38,081 nt of DNA from CAZWAP01 sp964632005. Lineage in GTDB: Bacteria; Planctomycetota; Phycisphaerae; Sedimentisphaerales; Anaerobacaceae. Position 1 is the stretch's first letter, and every line of letters starts with the position of its first letter. The notes beneath the pieces are model-generated. The model was not told the origin of the DNA. It worked only from the letters and a program-made list of their open reading frames with translations, and did not search any database. Both the position numbers and the translations under genes were made by a program. Positions 19,301 to 21,854 of the stretch are shown here, one piece after another. The stretch is from assembly GCA_964632005.1 (NCBI GenBank), contig CAZWAP010000021.1, forward strand, positions 1 through 38,081, in the 5' to 3' direction.

Positions 19301-20207
19301 CGAGCCGTACTTCGCCAGCAGCACCACCGTTACGATGGAGGCCGAGCCCGAAATCGATTCGTGGGGTTGGCCAGTCGAGTACTACTTCGAGTGTGTCCGT
19401 GGCGCCTGCCACGACAGCGGCTGGGTCAGCAGCTCGAGCTATACCGATGGTGGGCTTTCGCCGGGGGTGCGGTACGGCTACCGCGTCAAGGCACGCGACA
19501 CCTCGCCGCGCCTGAACGAAACAGACTGGTCGCCCGTCGCATACGCGGGCGAGGAAGACACGATACCGCCGGCCGGATTGGCCTGGGTCTTGAAGCCTCA
19601 AGCGGTCTCACCCAACACCGTCGCAATGGCGGCAATGGCGTTCGATACCAGCGGCGTCGAGTTCTTCTTCGAGAACATCACCATCAGCGGGCACTTCAGC
19701 GGCTGGCAGGATGAACCGAACTGGATCGATACATACCTCGATCCCAATACGGAATACTGCTACAGGGTGAAGGCACGGGATAAGTCCATCCGCCAGAACG
19801 AAACGTTCTGGTCGGATACGGCCTGTGTGAGGACCCCGGTACCGCCCGATACGACTCCGCCGGTGCCGGATCCGATGATGTGGGATCCGAACGACCCGAA
19901 TCTGCTGCCGACCGAGGTGTTCATCGGGCCGGACCCGACCTTCGGGTACGCGGTAACAATGACGTGCCTGGCGGCCCAGGATCCCAGCGGGCCGGTGCAG
20001 TACTACTTCGAGTGTATCGACAACAGCGCTTACGACAGCGGCTGGATACTGACAAATACATATACCACCCCGATTGTCGGAAGAACCGGACAGTTCCTGA
20101 GGTTCCGAGTCCGGGCCCGCGACTGGTATAACAACACCACGGCCTACTCGGTGAGTGTGCCGGCATACCCGCAAGGGATGGAGCGCCGGCCGGAAGATAT
20201 GCCCTGA
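1326..20207 (+). CDS. Giant secreted modular protein: S8 protease, six beta-helix modules, VWA, second S8, dockerin, Fn3-like
   Basis: A single open frame of 6293 codons, ended by tandem stops TGA TAG. Start chosen because residues 1-21 form a clear signal peptide (MKREILVGSLALLFGAIFAEA). In order: I9/fervidolysin-like prodomain (~44-131); subtilisin domain (~142-484, D183/H247/N343/S424); beta-helix module 1 (~490-845); two InlB-type B-repeats (~849-1012); module 2 (~1014-2275) with a lectin-like insert and Gly-rich loops; B-repeat; module 3 (~2349-3355) with Gly-rich loops and a VWA domain; B-repeat; module 4 with internal I9 plus S8 (~4010-4409, D4127/H4167/N4279/S4352); B-repeat; module 5; B-repeat; module 6; type I dockerin (~5917-5977); three Fn3-like domains to the end. 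Each helix coil shows the pattern GGGIY..xSPTIxNC. No LPXTG, PEP-CTERM or T9SS tail is visible. It probably acts at the cell surface or outside as an adhesin or processing platform; this is inference. Substrate and true role are unknown. Confidence 0.93.
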   Translation: MKREILVGSLALLFGAIFAEAVDLTGIPFCEQSQNGLRTYGDSELLVRFANVEPGSQPAEGPVILGPRRRRAIRQIMSEYIIPGATVVEEYDRVVEGLAVVHLPENSSLLDSLIRFNSSANVRYAEPNYKYRLLLIPNDPNFVDLWGMDNIGQTGGLEDADIDAPEGWDFTTGDPNIIVAVADTGIDYNHPDLSANMWVNAAEANGVPGEDDDGNGYVDDIYGYDFAGADSTDPNDGDGDPLDFFFHGTHVAGTIGAVGDNEIGVVGVCWRVKLMSLKIFADDSIMAPAALASDAVAAIEYAVANGARIINASWGSYEYSQALYDAIGQAGEAGVLFVAAAGNDYGNDNDQIPFYPASYDHDNIISVMATNEFDQASVFSNYGPVSVDVGEPGTGILSTLPTYVTDPILLFELSLDYGYLSGTSMAAPHVSGTCALVWSRHPWLPPHIVKMLLLNSVDPVLSDPKLCSSGGRVNVYNLLSMIPEGKRGKVLNTRDDPNDPNNLYDSIQAAIDDANDGDELIADANSLFLENIDFKGKTIVLRSGDVSNPNDTTVSPESTYILGIIDDTPVVRFGSAEGPGTVLNGFTISWGSSDYGGGISCEGASPTIANCIIKNNTAEYYGGGIDCYLSSPTIRRCVIKGNKTTASTGIGGGINCEQGSPTISECLISYNFAANVGGGIGCYKASPQIYSCVVANNWATYLSGGIDLDQSSPKITNCTIVVDDPNVPKSGGIGAYEGSTPLIRNCILWGNGDDLYNCSATYSCIEDGDLGEGNISEYPLFVRGPLCGYYLSQTAAGQLADSPCVDAGDPGLEVPMWIRMLSLTTRTDGVRDSNVVDIGAHFADLPAKMIELKVTVVDANGTPVDVNDPNAIHGYVDPNAGLFRQFEVVKLRAYPDEGYRVLAWTGTDDDTSRDVNNMITMIEDANVTISFEETPLRLLRTSVLGGHGGILPDHRRGEYYPDGAVVTVTALPDTGYIVDRWVGTDDDNSWATTNTVTMDSDKEVTVSFRQPKTLHVPGQYGQYYFNDIQEAIEAAYDHGDKIIVAAGTYSGGYDFMGKAITIASEHPDDPCTVAATIIQVPGEGIPAFTFQNGEGRESVVDGFTIIGSGDPGPIDPWLNDDVEGMGSPGMDALGGAIHCSNGSSPTLSHLVIRDVVARGWKGEDAGFTFDPFDPPPDPPDKLEKLDQLDAPGPIDVNETVTKWSQEPVIYGGGLLGAEYFAGWPEESQEMPPAAVAPADDFICDSGLPVTTIRWWGSLRGFTGEEGEVPTTGLPDRFYITIWANEPGNPRDPLDVNHPGDLLYEVTVEDYTVEFAGWDVDPSDPNAEDPDSPKLSKFVFETKLDLDQWWFQPADYGVYWLSIQAQYETPPEDMQWGWQTRPMDPDTGGSGAVRLDLLVGDYEPIRLGLEPWDLSFELEFSPDINDPNVSIDGIKGLDGLDGEDGLGGFARWMDPEGELDIYDGADGFAGGRGGSAYGGAMYFEANCSPLISYVKIINCHAIGGDGGFGGRGQDGRDGQDGQDGQDGQDGQDGGEGLNDGAEGPGGNGGDGGDGGPGGKGGDGGNGGDGGDGGEAFGGAIYFGPNCRPVIRFCEIIDCSTHQGFGAPGGDGGNGGAGGDGGEGGEGGSGGSGNPDGQDGQPGQDGPGGPGGNGGHGGNMGSNGLRSWAGAIFFGEGTVVEISDTLINYNTTDTSAPRIAYAGGDGGNGGNGGDGAGDAVGGMGGNGGNGGIGDPEGSGGSGGSGGNNDAPDGVDGEDGIGRPFWDLDPNDLDLPTYGTSGYGAGNYYDYNCVAVLKDCTLSYNKSGSAGGGAEFYIGNSIAVFDRCQFVGNAATGSGGAHYFGSYCSIEVNDCDYINNSSVGLGDGSGGGALYIESDCNLVVVDSRFTGNSALDYTYMFAGASLSSPSPYSIAVQYLGNGGAIYGGGVMTYNFDNPDDFLGFGAPQWHNGSNISIINSQFAHNQAAFGGALYWHGEGSDISIVDCAIHNNTASHGGGMFWSSGAPEIIGCSIRGNIADAYQLQFEADGPGYSPLYQYLGEQSFYGGGGGLFCWSSQAKIENCFITENSASGSGGGVYFGGDPNIAVLRNCLVKGNTAVLDGGGIVSYWYAMPQISNCTIVDNAAYDPRDPMHGRGGGISCSYQSDTLLIDSILWGNSGTHGPQIAMGSLLEPTYLDRPATLTVSHCDIQGGQDEVFMDPGRTLNWLSGNIDADPEFVLPYYYLSQTAAGQAVDSPCVDAGSGAATELGLGDHSTRSDGETDEGTVDIGLHYPTAGEQVSLTVNVIGDRGTVAPMSGMFNKYTVVTLTATVDPGYRVRWIGTDDDTSAALTNTVTMFSDRVVTAIIEQPRVLHVPSDDFPRIQTAIDAAENGDTIVINEGIYRGENLVIQGKAITLTGTNPDDPCSVAATIIDGTGYVGRGLTISSGCGPDTVIRGLTIANYDRFRLSAPSPLDPGDDGYAGYDIWGGGIYVASGASPTIANCRIVNCAIRAGDASGGNAGSAAGAPSDPQDPNSSPLRIGGDGGRGGDGGRAYGGGIYCAPFSGPTIRNCTISGCTAVGATGYPGGAGGAGGEGGIAGDGGDGGHGGGGFGGGIYVGTASTVKIIDCEIDGCTVVGGDAGDGGAGGSASGDGSQGGDGGVGGNNGRAYGAGIYFADNSIATVINTTVVGCSATAGNAGNGGDYGEANLSGVAGNGGGYLGNYWRESALGGGVYCGSSARVTFEGCTIGQNSITGGMSGIGGEPPSGQRPEPVYSYLLPVFGAGVFADSQSIVTLTGCHIADNNSIDIGDPGSTEGPGYRLDPYISYGGGLGAFGAGNVTIADSNFVRNNVTVGGGLYLDMSDWEIVDGNIASNSAFKGGGLYVVDCNVATIRTSTITDNTAFRPGGEGGGLFVASTPLEIVDTWIQRNHAEYSGGGLCASGTGSAALKLSNCLITANTSIRDGGGLASLWHNELEVSNCTIADNELLGAPAFGGGLFASYGSNVRVINSIIWGNVTRYDGTQIGVASGDPAYPDPSKVDIRYSIVEPAPNDVNEFGPTALDIAFVIDSTGSMSGDIDAVKAAATQITDQIGRTIPDYRIAIVDYRDFDDPNFGYGSAGDWPYRTRSVFTRNINQVITGLNAIQAGGGGDWPESVYCGLMHAIDGPALEATLTANGAARFIDPNSPGIGEWRVGSRIARAIILMADAPPHDPEPFTNFILDDVIDAATAPPAPISIFTIPVRGDPTAITYFSALSNATGGVMLEAASPEEVVDAIMRAISLLAWVPPAVYVEDGCTLTGWDDTGRSWDPNTFNLDSDPNFTHGYYLSHIATGQPIDSNAIDAGSDLASALGMDRYTTRIDGVNDVNVVDMGYHYGEGISQYQLTVNIIEDANDPGIHGWVDPNEGLYFEGDTVTLTVYPDPNYHLKGWYDVNDILLGVGRTLDVVMDSNQVINVRFRKGRKINVTGGAAALRNAVDSAENGDTLVVTAGTYDGNIDFGGKELRVVSTNPDDPNVVAQTIVDALGMRGFIFDDGEGPGALVNGLSIINGGTDQPGGGIYIDANSAPTIVNVRISDCNVTGAPGGAIYIDSNSNPTFINVEISSCTANGADGGGIYLNDGGVATFKYLRVSQCQAIGASGGGVFCGLDTTTTFEECEFTDNFAGSSGGGLFVNDNGTTALAQCVFTGNTANAHGGAVRLDANCVSELQYCEFEDNDAGQQGGGVACDMGNSIVIADSNFVNNDSNFGGGLFCDPNCIGSITNAIFVLNDANEEGGAIYYRDANSFAIADCNISSNTATRGGALYCIYSPTATIENCIIKYNEAQGIFSFSYLVDPNDPNSLVTVSGDSAGAQGGAIYCFEGLASIKHCEITDNRADTSGGGLYLAGDFEPTLLNCLITDNVARRDGGGVSLNWQVRASITNCTIARNRLTGANTFGGGLYLSYEGAADVTDSIIWNNHGMNGAQVAIASGDLAYPLTSAMTISYTDIGPRYDPNQFGFFDGNDSSALSGLTVGGSVLVDSNAIYSQFDAGEDRAKVIVSLVEPSELHAATNWNSPSSVNRLREEIARRQSMVLATLTAEEFTLTNRYENFAAFAGEITAEGLEKLLSNPVVAHIEPVRIMQPMLAQSIPLANATEVRRVYDGTGIAIAIVDTGIDYTHPRLGNGAFPNTKVIGGTDTGAGDNDPIAAGDGHGTCCAGIAAGDLGTYGDYIGGVAYNSKLYALKASPDGAGFFFNNALLAAWDWCITHRNDDPENPILVMSNSWGMYGTPFNDEGLADQFAPAFTTAANTAVAAGITILAASGNDGFAGQGISWPAAMSKVISVGAVYDTTDQVTDYSNTAEILDILAPADPMFTTDIVGAGGYDPGDYFPYFNGTSSACPFAAGCVAVLQRAAQMKMGGYLAPEEIRQILILTGDPVTDTKVAITKPRVNLGAAVAGLGGPPIYIEQGCSLNGWVAPDTNNYWGWEPNYWDVPIDSHVIEEDPNFVYDYYLSQLLAGQPTESNCVDGGSMPALFSPVRGLTTRIDGVADGATVDMGYHHPQGVQKYQLTVIVAEDPNDPGIHGSVDPNGGWYYEGTELTLRAVGEPGYYLKGWYDVNDVLIAINKNLDIVMDSNQVYVAKFRKPRKIEVSGGGNAIVQAVTAAENGDTLVVAAGTYDGGIDFAGKEIRLFSTNPDDPNVVAQTIIDGPVGVRAFTFSGGEDAGTVLEGFTIVNASLLGDVGGAIYVGPESSPTIANLVIDGCTVTTGNGGAIFVDVNSAPTFTNVQISNCTVTTGNGGGVYVDVNSAPVFVDCSVVNCSAVGGSGGAAYCNTDSYTLFVDCNFTDNFASFNGGGIYYNTYSTSLAQDCLFSANSSDSSGGAAYYAAACVAEVNDCNFVGNTAAENGGGISCEFDNSIIITDSNFVDHSATFGGTLYFEPNCVATVEGCELLHGSAEEDGGAVYFTEANDISIVDCNISFNTAVRGGAFFALESPNSQIINCLIRHNEAARITIIDEVYTIDPNDPNAPPVPGGDPNDPNTTIIIPRIERSGVGAGSGIYSFVGPRLIANCDISYNTSLTSGGAVYLAGSEEEPTRLVNCLVTNNSAGRDGGGISNNWQNDLEISNCTIANNTTGDPNNLDYGGFGGGLYCSYESTTTIVNSILWGNAGFAGEQIYVGTGFEPNRGPSSVNVSYSDIMGWQVPGDPDAIDPNAVFVDAGCELGWDGATILDADPLFVGGYYLSHLSAGQPSNSPAIDSGSESAADAGCDELTTSLDGAPDAEVVDLGYHYPIARYRLTVDVGEHGTVAMAPDLDPADPNSSWYNHGTVVILTAIPDEGYRVRAWYDANDTLLSAEKTLEVRVDSNELITLEFEPVRTLVVRGSGNVIQAAINTAKNGDTIVVYAGTYDGGINLQGKAITLVSSNPDDANIVANTVIDCNGVRGFIFNSGEDANTIVDGFTVVNGGIAGEHGGGIFIDSNSSPTLINMVIRDCSVTGGDPNDPNDPNMLANGGAIYVAPNSAPVFINCTVNNCSAYIGGGAFCDFNSAPIFYDCTFIDNSADFGGGLAYDSNCVSMVAGCRFVGNAAVDAQFGSGGGLRCEPNSTITVEDCNFTDNTAVMGAGLYAEPNTVLTVNETLFTDNAASDYGGGMFWYGQMEISDCNFAGNTALFGGGMFCAYSPRTVINRAMVRYNRAALPIPVDPNLVFDPNDPNAVIVIIDPNFVRTIGNGGGLFSFATPLTISDSIITQNFADTSGGGMYFGGRPGDVNVFNCLVVNNTAGRDGGGVSANWYTRCTVANCTFVANAAPGLSGEEGRTGFGGGMYVSYHAAGEVKDSIFWNNFGVEGHEMAVATGFEYDPRCGTLTVSYSDVKDGYPDVWVDDGCTLNWGAGNISADPLFVAGLLDEYYLSQTAAGQPTQSPCVDAGSAFASDLGLIGYTTRVDGGPDTGIVDMGYHHLTLEPCSYCDLVYDGLINFADFAVLAERWLDEGCSDVDGWCAGADITFDMAVNFRDIAFIADCWLVEDLSPPFPDPAEWRVEPYFASSTTVTMEAEPEIDSWGWPVEYYFECVRGACHDSGWVSSSSYTDGGLSPGVRYGYRVKARDTSPRLNETDWSPVAYAGEEDTIPPAGLAWVLKPQAVSPNTVAMAAMAFDTSGVEFFFENITISGHFSGWQDEPNWIDTYLDPNTEYCYRVKARDKSIRQNETFWSDTACVRTPVPPDTTPPVPDPMMWDPNDPNLLPTEVFIGPDPTFGYAVTMTCLAAQDPSGPVQYYFECIDNSAYDSGWILTNTYTTPIVGRTGQFLRFRVRARDWYNNTTAYSVSVPAYPQGMERRPEDMP
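1749..2777 (+). other. Peptidase S8 (subtilisin) domain 1 of the giant protein
   Basis: Catalytic Asp183 lies in VADTGIDYNHPDL, His247 in FHGTHVAGTIGA, oxyanion Asn343 in VAAAGNDYGN and Ser424 in GTSMAAPHVSGT. All are canonical, so an active serine endopeptidase is expected. The upstream segment (~nt 1455-1720) ends in VRYAEPNYKY, the typical end of an inhibitory prodomain. Between Asp and His is an acidic, Asp/Gly/Asn-rich loop (~nt 1945-2050) that could bind calcium. Confidence 0.92.
4905..5560 (+). other. Lectin-like domain inserted in beta-helix module 2
   Basis: About 220 residues without helix-coil repeats interrupt module 2 after its first coil. They contain VTKWSQEPV, ADDFICDSG, VTTIRWWGSL, FYITIWANEP and QWWFQPADYGVYWLSIQAQY. 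From general familiarity, planctomycete secreted proteins often carry a domain with this KWSQ / ADDF.C / I.WWGS pattern, with a beta-sandwich look; its function is not known to me. It is preceded by a Pro/Asp-rich linker (FDPPPDPPDKLEKLDQ). Confidence 0.6.
5829..6600 (+). repeat. Gly-rich GGX loops between coils of module 2
   Basis: Three Gly-rich runs (about 5829-6048, 6138-6300, 6423-6582) of GGDGGNGGxGG type are separated by single normal helix coils (GGAIYFGPNCRPVIRFCEII at ~6050, WAGAIFFGEGTVVEISDTLI at ~6320). The coding DNA is a degenerate GGCGGCGAC-type repeat. The runs look like long loops leaving the same turn of consecutive coils, not a separate domain. Confidence 0.85.
5856..5918 (+). 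repeat. Seven tandem Gly-Gln-Asp collagen-like units
   Basis: Seven consecutive 9-bp units encode Gly-Gln-Asp (the second is Gly-Arg-Asp). The codons vary (GGC/GGT/GGG, GAT/GAC), so selection for the protein repeat is likely in addition to slippage. It lies inside the first Gly-rich loop of module 2. Confidence 0.9.
8790..9430 (+). repeat. Gly-rich GGX loops between coils of module 3
   Basis: Four Gly-rich runs (about 8796-8925, 9015-9093, 9168-9261, 9345-9420) alternate with normal coils (YGGGIYCAPFSGPTIRNCTI, FGGGIYVGTASTVKIIDCEI, YGAGIYFADNSIATVINTTV). The arrangement matches module 2, but the runs are shorter and richer in Ala. Confidence 0.85.
10431..11130 (+). other. VWA domain inserted in module 3
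   Basis: Residues ~3036-3269. The MIDAS motif DSTGSMS (Asp3046, Thr3048, Ser3050) follows the hydrophobic strand LDIAFVI; later MIDAS-type elements are GGGGDWPESV and ILMADAPPHDP. It ends with a helix containing EEVVDAIMRAISLL. VWA domains bind ligands or proteins through a divalent metal ion. All MIDAS elements look intact, so metal-dependent binding is plausible; the ligand is unknown. Confidence 0.9.
13353..14550 (+). other. Internal I9-type prodomain plus second S8 domain, in module 4
   Basis: Residues ~4010-4105 (KVIVSLVEPSEL to VVAHIEPV) resemble an inhibitor I9 prodomain. The S8 domain follows: Asp4127 in IVDTGIDYTHPRL, His4167 in GHGTCCAGIAAG, Asn4279 in LAASGNDGF, Ser4352 in GTSSACPFAAGCV. 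The triad is complete, although the flanks of His and Ser differ from domain 1, so this is not a recent copy of it. A full prodomain-protease cassette in the middle of a polypeptide is unusual. Confidence 0.9.
19074..19254 (+). other. Type I dockerin domain
   Basis: Residues ~5917-5977. The first EF-hand-like repeat has Asp5921, Asp5925, Gly, Ile-Asn and Asp5932 (CDLVYDGLINFADFAVLAER). The second repeat, ITFDMAVNFRDIAFIADCWL, keeps the helix but has a less perfect calcium loop. Dockerins bind cohesins, suggesting attachment to a partner outside the cell. No cohesin gene is in the window. Confidence 0.85.
19263..20170 (+). repeat. Three C-terminal Fn3-like domains
   Basis: Three units of ~100 residues share a core of EYYFEC or FFFEN, a DSGW or FSGW turn and YRVKARD or FRVRARD, with the first two ending in NETDW/NETFW. 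Linkers are Pro-rich (DTTPPVPDP) with a DPNDPN tract near 19885. Such domains commonly serve as spacers in secreted proteins. The protein ends shortly after, with no anchor visible. Confidence 0.75.
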
Positions 20208-20228
20208 TAGATGGGAATGGTCGAAGTG

Positions 20229-20268
20229 AAAACAGAAGGCCCCGCTTAAAACCGGGGCCTTCTGTTTT
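20229..20268. terminator. Strong bidirectional intrinsic terminator
   Basis: A perfect 16-bp stem (20229-20244 with 20253-20268) encloses an 8-nt loop. The stem has an A-run at one end and a T-run at the other, so it can terminate transcription on both strands. It sits between the stop of the giant plus-strand gene (20207) and the end of the convergent aroC gene (20314). Confidence 0.92.
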
Positions 20269-20313
20269 GGACTGCTGCGGCCCTGACGAAGTATTACCGG
20301 CGATACGACTCTC

Positions 20314-21666
20314 TCAGCACCGGGCGTCTCCTGCCGTCTCAGCCAACTTTTTTATCAGGGCCTGGTAGCCGTAGTGGGCGATCAGGTGGTCCAGCAGGAC
20401 GATGGCGGTGTAGTTCTCGGCTACGGGCCAGATGCGGGCGGTAATCGTGGGATCACGCCTTGTTATGGCGGCGAGTTCCTTGTTCTCGAGGGTGTACTTG
20501 TCGATGGTGTGCTGGGGCTTTGCAATTGTGGGCGTGGGCTTTACGGCGAGCCTGACGATGATCGGCTGGCCGGTGGCCAGGCCGCCAGTGATACCGCCTG
20601 CGTTGTTGGACTCAAAAACGACCTTCCCGTCTTCTGCATGCATCTGGTCGTTGTTTTCCGAGCCGGTCATATCCTTGACGGCGATCCCGGCACCGACTTC
20701 GACGGCCTTTACAGCACCTATGCCGAGCATCCTGCCGAGCTCAGCATCGAGCTTGTAGAAAACAGGTTCCCCGAGCCCCGGGGGCACGCCGGTGGCGATC
20801 ACCTCGACCATTCCGCCGGCTGAATCGCCGCTGGCAGAGATCTCGTTGCACGCATCGACCATTGCCTGGGCCGCCTCGATGTCGGGGCAGTTGACGACCG
20901 GGTGGACCCCGTACTGCTGCCGAATCTGCTCGGCGGAAAGTTTCCGTCCCTTGGCGCGAATCTCGTTGATTTGCCGCTCTATCTCGGCCAGGACTGCCGC
21001 TTTTTCCAGGAATCTCATATCCATATTGATACGCCCCTTGACGTAGATTTCCTGGTAGAAGGGGTCGAGGTCGCAGCGCATTTTTTTGTAGTTCTCGGTG
21101 TACTCGAGGGCCCGGTCGTACGGGACCTCGGGGCAGCGGACGCCGGCGATTTCCTTGACGTACGAAAAAACGCGAACGCCGCATTTCTCCAGGACCTTCT
21201 TTGCGACGTATCCAGCCGCGACGATCGTCGAGGAGTAGCGCCCGCTGAAAAAGCCTGCGCCGATGGCATCGTCGTCGGGACCGTACTTGATGAAGGATGC
21301 GTAGGAGGCGTGGCCCGGCCGCGGTGTCCGGTTGGTGTCCTGGTATTGCTTGATGTGGATGAAGTGACGATCCAGGTTGGGGATCAGGATGACCAGGGGG
21401 GTCCCGTTGGTATGGTTCTTGTTGCCCGCACCTTGAACGGTGTCGGCCACGTTGAGGCCGGAATATATGACGGGCAGGTCGGGTTCTTTGCGCGGACTCG
21501 ACAGTTCGTCCGCGCCGGGTTTCCTCAACAGCAGGTCGCCGTAGATTTCCTGCTCGGTGAGGTTCATTCCCGGGGGCACGCCGTGTAGAACGCAGGTCAG
21601 GCCTTCCTGGTAGGAGCCGCCTGCGACGGTAGCCTGAAATACTCTTCCGATGTGACAGCCGATCAT
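20314..21666 (-). CDS. aroC: Divergent chorismate synthase (AroC)
   Basis: Chorismate synthase removes phosphate from EPSP to give chorismate, using reduced FMN. Matching blocks: HGVPPGMNLTEQEI (28-41), SPRKEPDLPVIYSG (57-70), TPRPGHASY (114-122), GAGFFSGRYSS (136-146), GDSAGGMVEVIATGVPPGLG (280-299), AVEVGAGIAVKDMTGSENND (321-340) and NNAGGITGGLATGQPI (354-369). It is odd in three ways. The near-invariant GESHG is GGSYQ, so the conserved catalytic His is Tyr19. The C-terminal RHDP is RRDP (404). There is also an extra ~80-residue charged segment (~178-258), giving 450 residues against about 360-390. His119 is kept. Start: ATG with AGGAGG (21678-21683) 11 nt upstream. It lies downstream of aroA on the same strand, supporting a shikimate role. 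Family sure; activity less so. Confidence 0.88.
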   Translation of the reverse strand: MIGCHIGRVFQATVAGGSYQEGLTCVLHGVPPGMNLTEQEIYGDLLLRKPGADELSSPRKEPDLPVIYSGLNVADTVQGAGNKNHTNGTPLVILIPNLDRHFIHIKQYQDTNRTPRPGHASYASFIKYGPDDDAIGAGFFSGRYSSTIVAAGYVAKKVLEKCGVRVFSYVKEIAGVRCPEVPYDRALEYTENYKKMRCDLDPFYQEIYVKGRINMDMRFLEKAAVLAEIERQINEIRAKGRKLSAEQIRQQYGVHPVVNCPDIEAAQAMVDACNEISASGDSAGGMVEVIATGVPPGLGEPVFYKLDAELGRMLGIGAVKAVEVGAGIAVKDMTGSENNDQMHAEDGKVVFESNNAGGITGGLATGQPIIVRLAVKPTPTIAKPQHTIDKYTLENKELAAITRRDPTITARIWPVAENYTAIVLLDHLIAHYGYQALIKKLAETAGDARC

Positions 21667-21854
21667 CTCTTGTCGATCCTCCTAAAGAATAGTTCTGGTA
21701 CCACCGCGCAAAGCGGCACCTGCAAGCCGGTCCTTCCCGTTAAAACTCCAAACAGCAGTAAATAGCAAAACCCATAACCGGACTCGCCTCTCGTGGTTCG
21801 GCTTCGTCCGGCCCGCCGGGGCGTTAATCTTCCTCTGAGGAGATTCATATTCAC
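21663..21854 (-). CDS. Possible 63-codon ORF bridging aroA and aroC
   Basis: This frame fills the aroA-aroC gap. Its GTG start overlaps the aroA stop (GTGA) and its TGA overlaps the aroC start (ATGA). The peptide is Arg-rich with a short hydrophobic stretch (GFCYLLLFGVL) and resembles no family I know. The same DNA contains a hairpin (21778-21783 pairing with 21806-21811). It may be a translation-coupling ORF, a leader or chance; chance is most likely. Confidence 0.2.
   Translation of the reverse strand: MNMNLLRGRLTPRRAGRSRTTRGESGYGFCYLLLFGVLTGRTGLQVPLCAVVPELFFRRIDKR

Noticed and set aside
1905..19601. Long minus-strand frames opposite the giant gene, for example 14487-16922 (811 codons), 7524-9563, 17898-19601 and 11022-12332.
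   Set aside because: All lie in the one antisense frame whose codons exactly mirror the sense codons. Stops there would need TTA, CTA or TCA in the sense gene, which are rare in this GC-rich code. They have Arg/Val/Ala/Asp-rich, family-free translations and no start signals.
21690..21720. A T-box-like GGTGGTACC sequence before aroC, with a similar GTGGTACC before aroA (near 23260).
   Set aside because: Only the short core resembles a T-box. The full conserved box, specifier stem and antiterminator/terminator pair are not visible, and T-boxes are not expected in this lineage.
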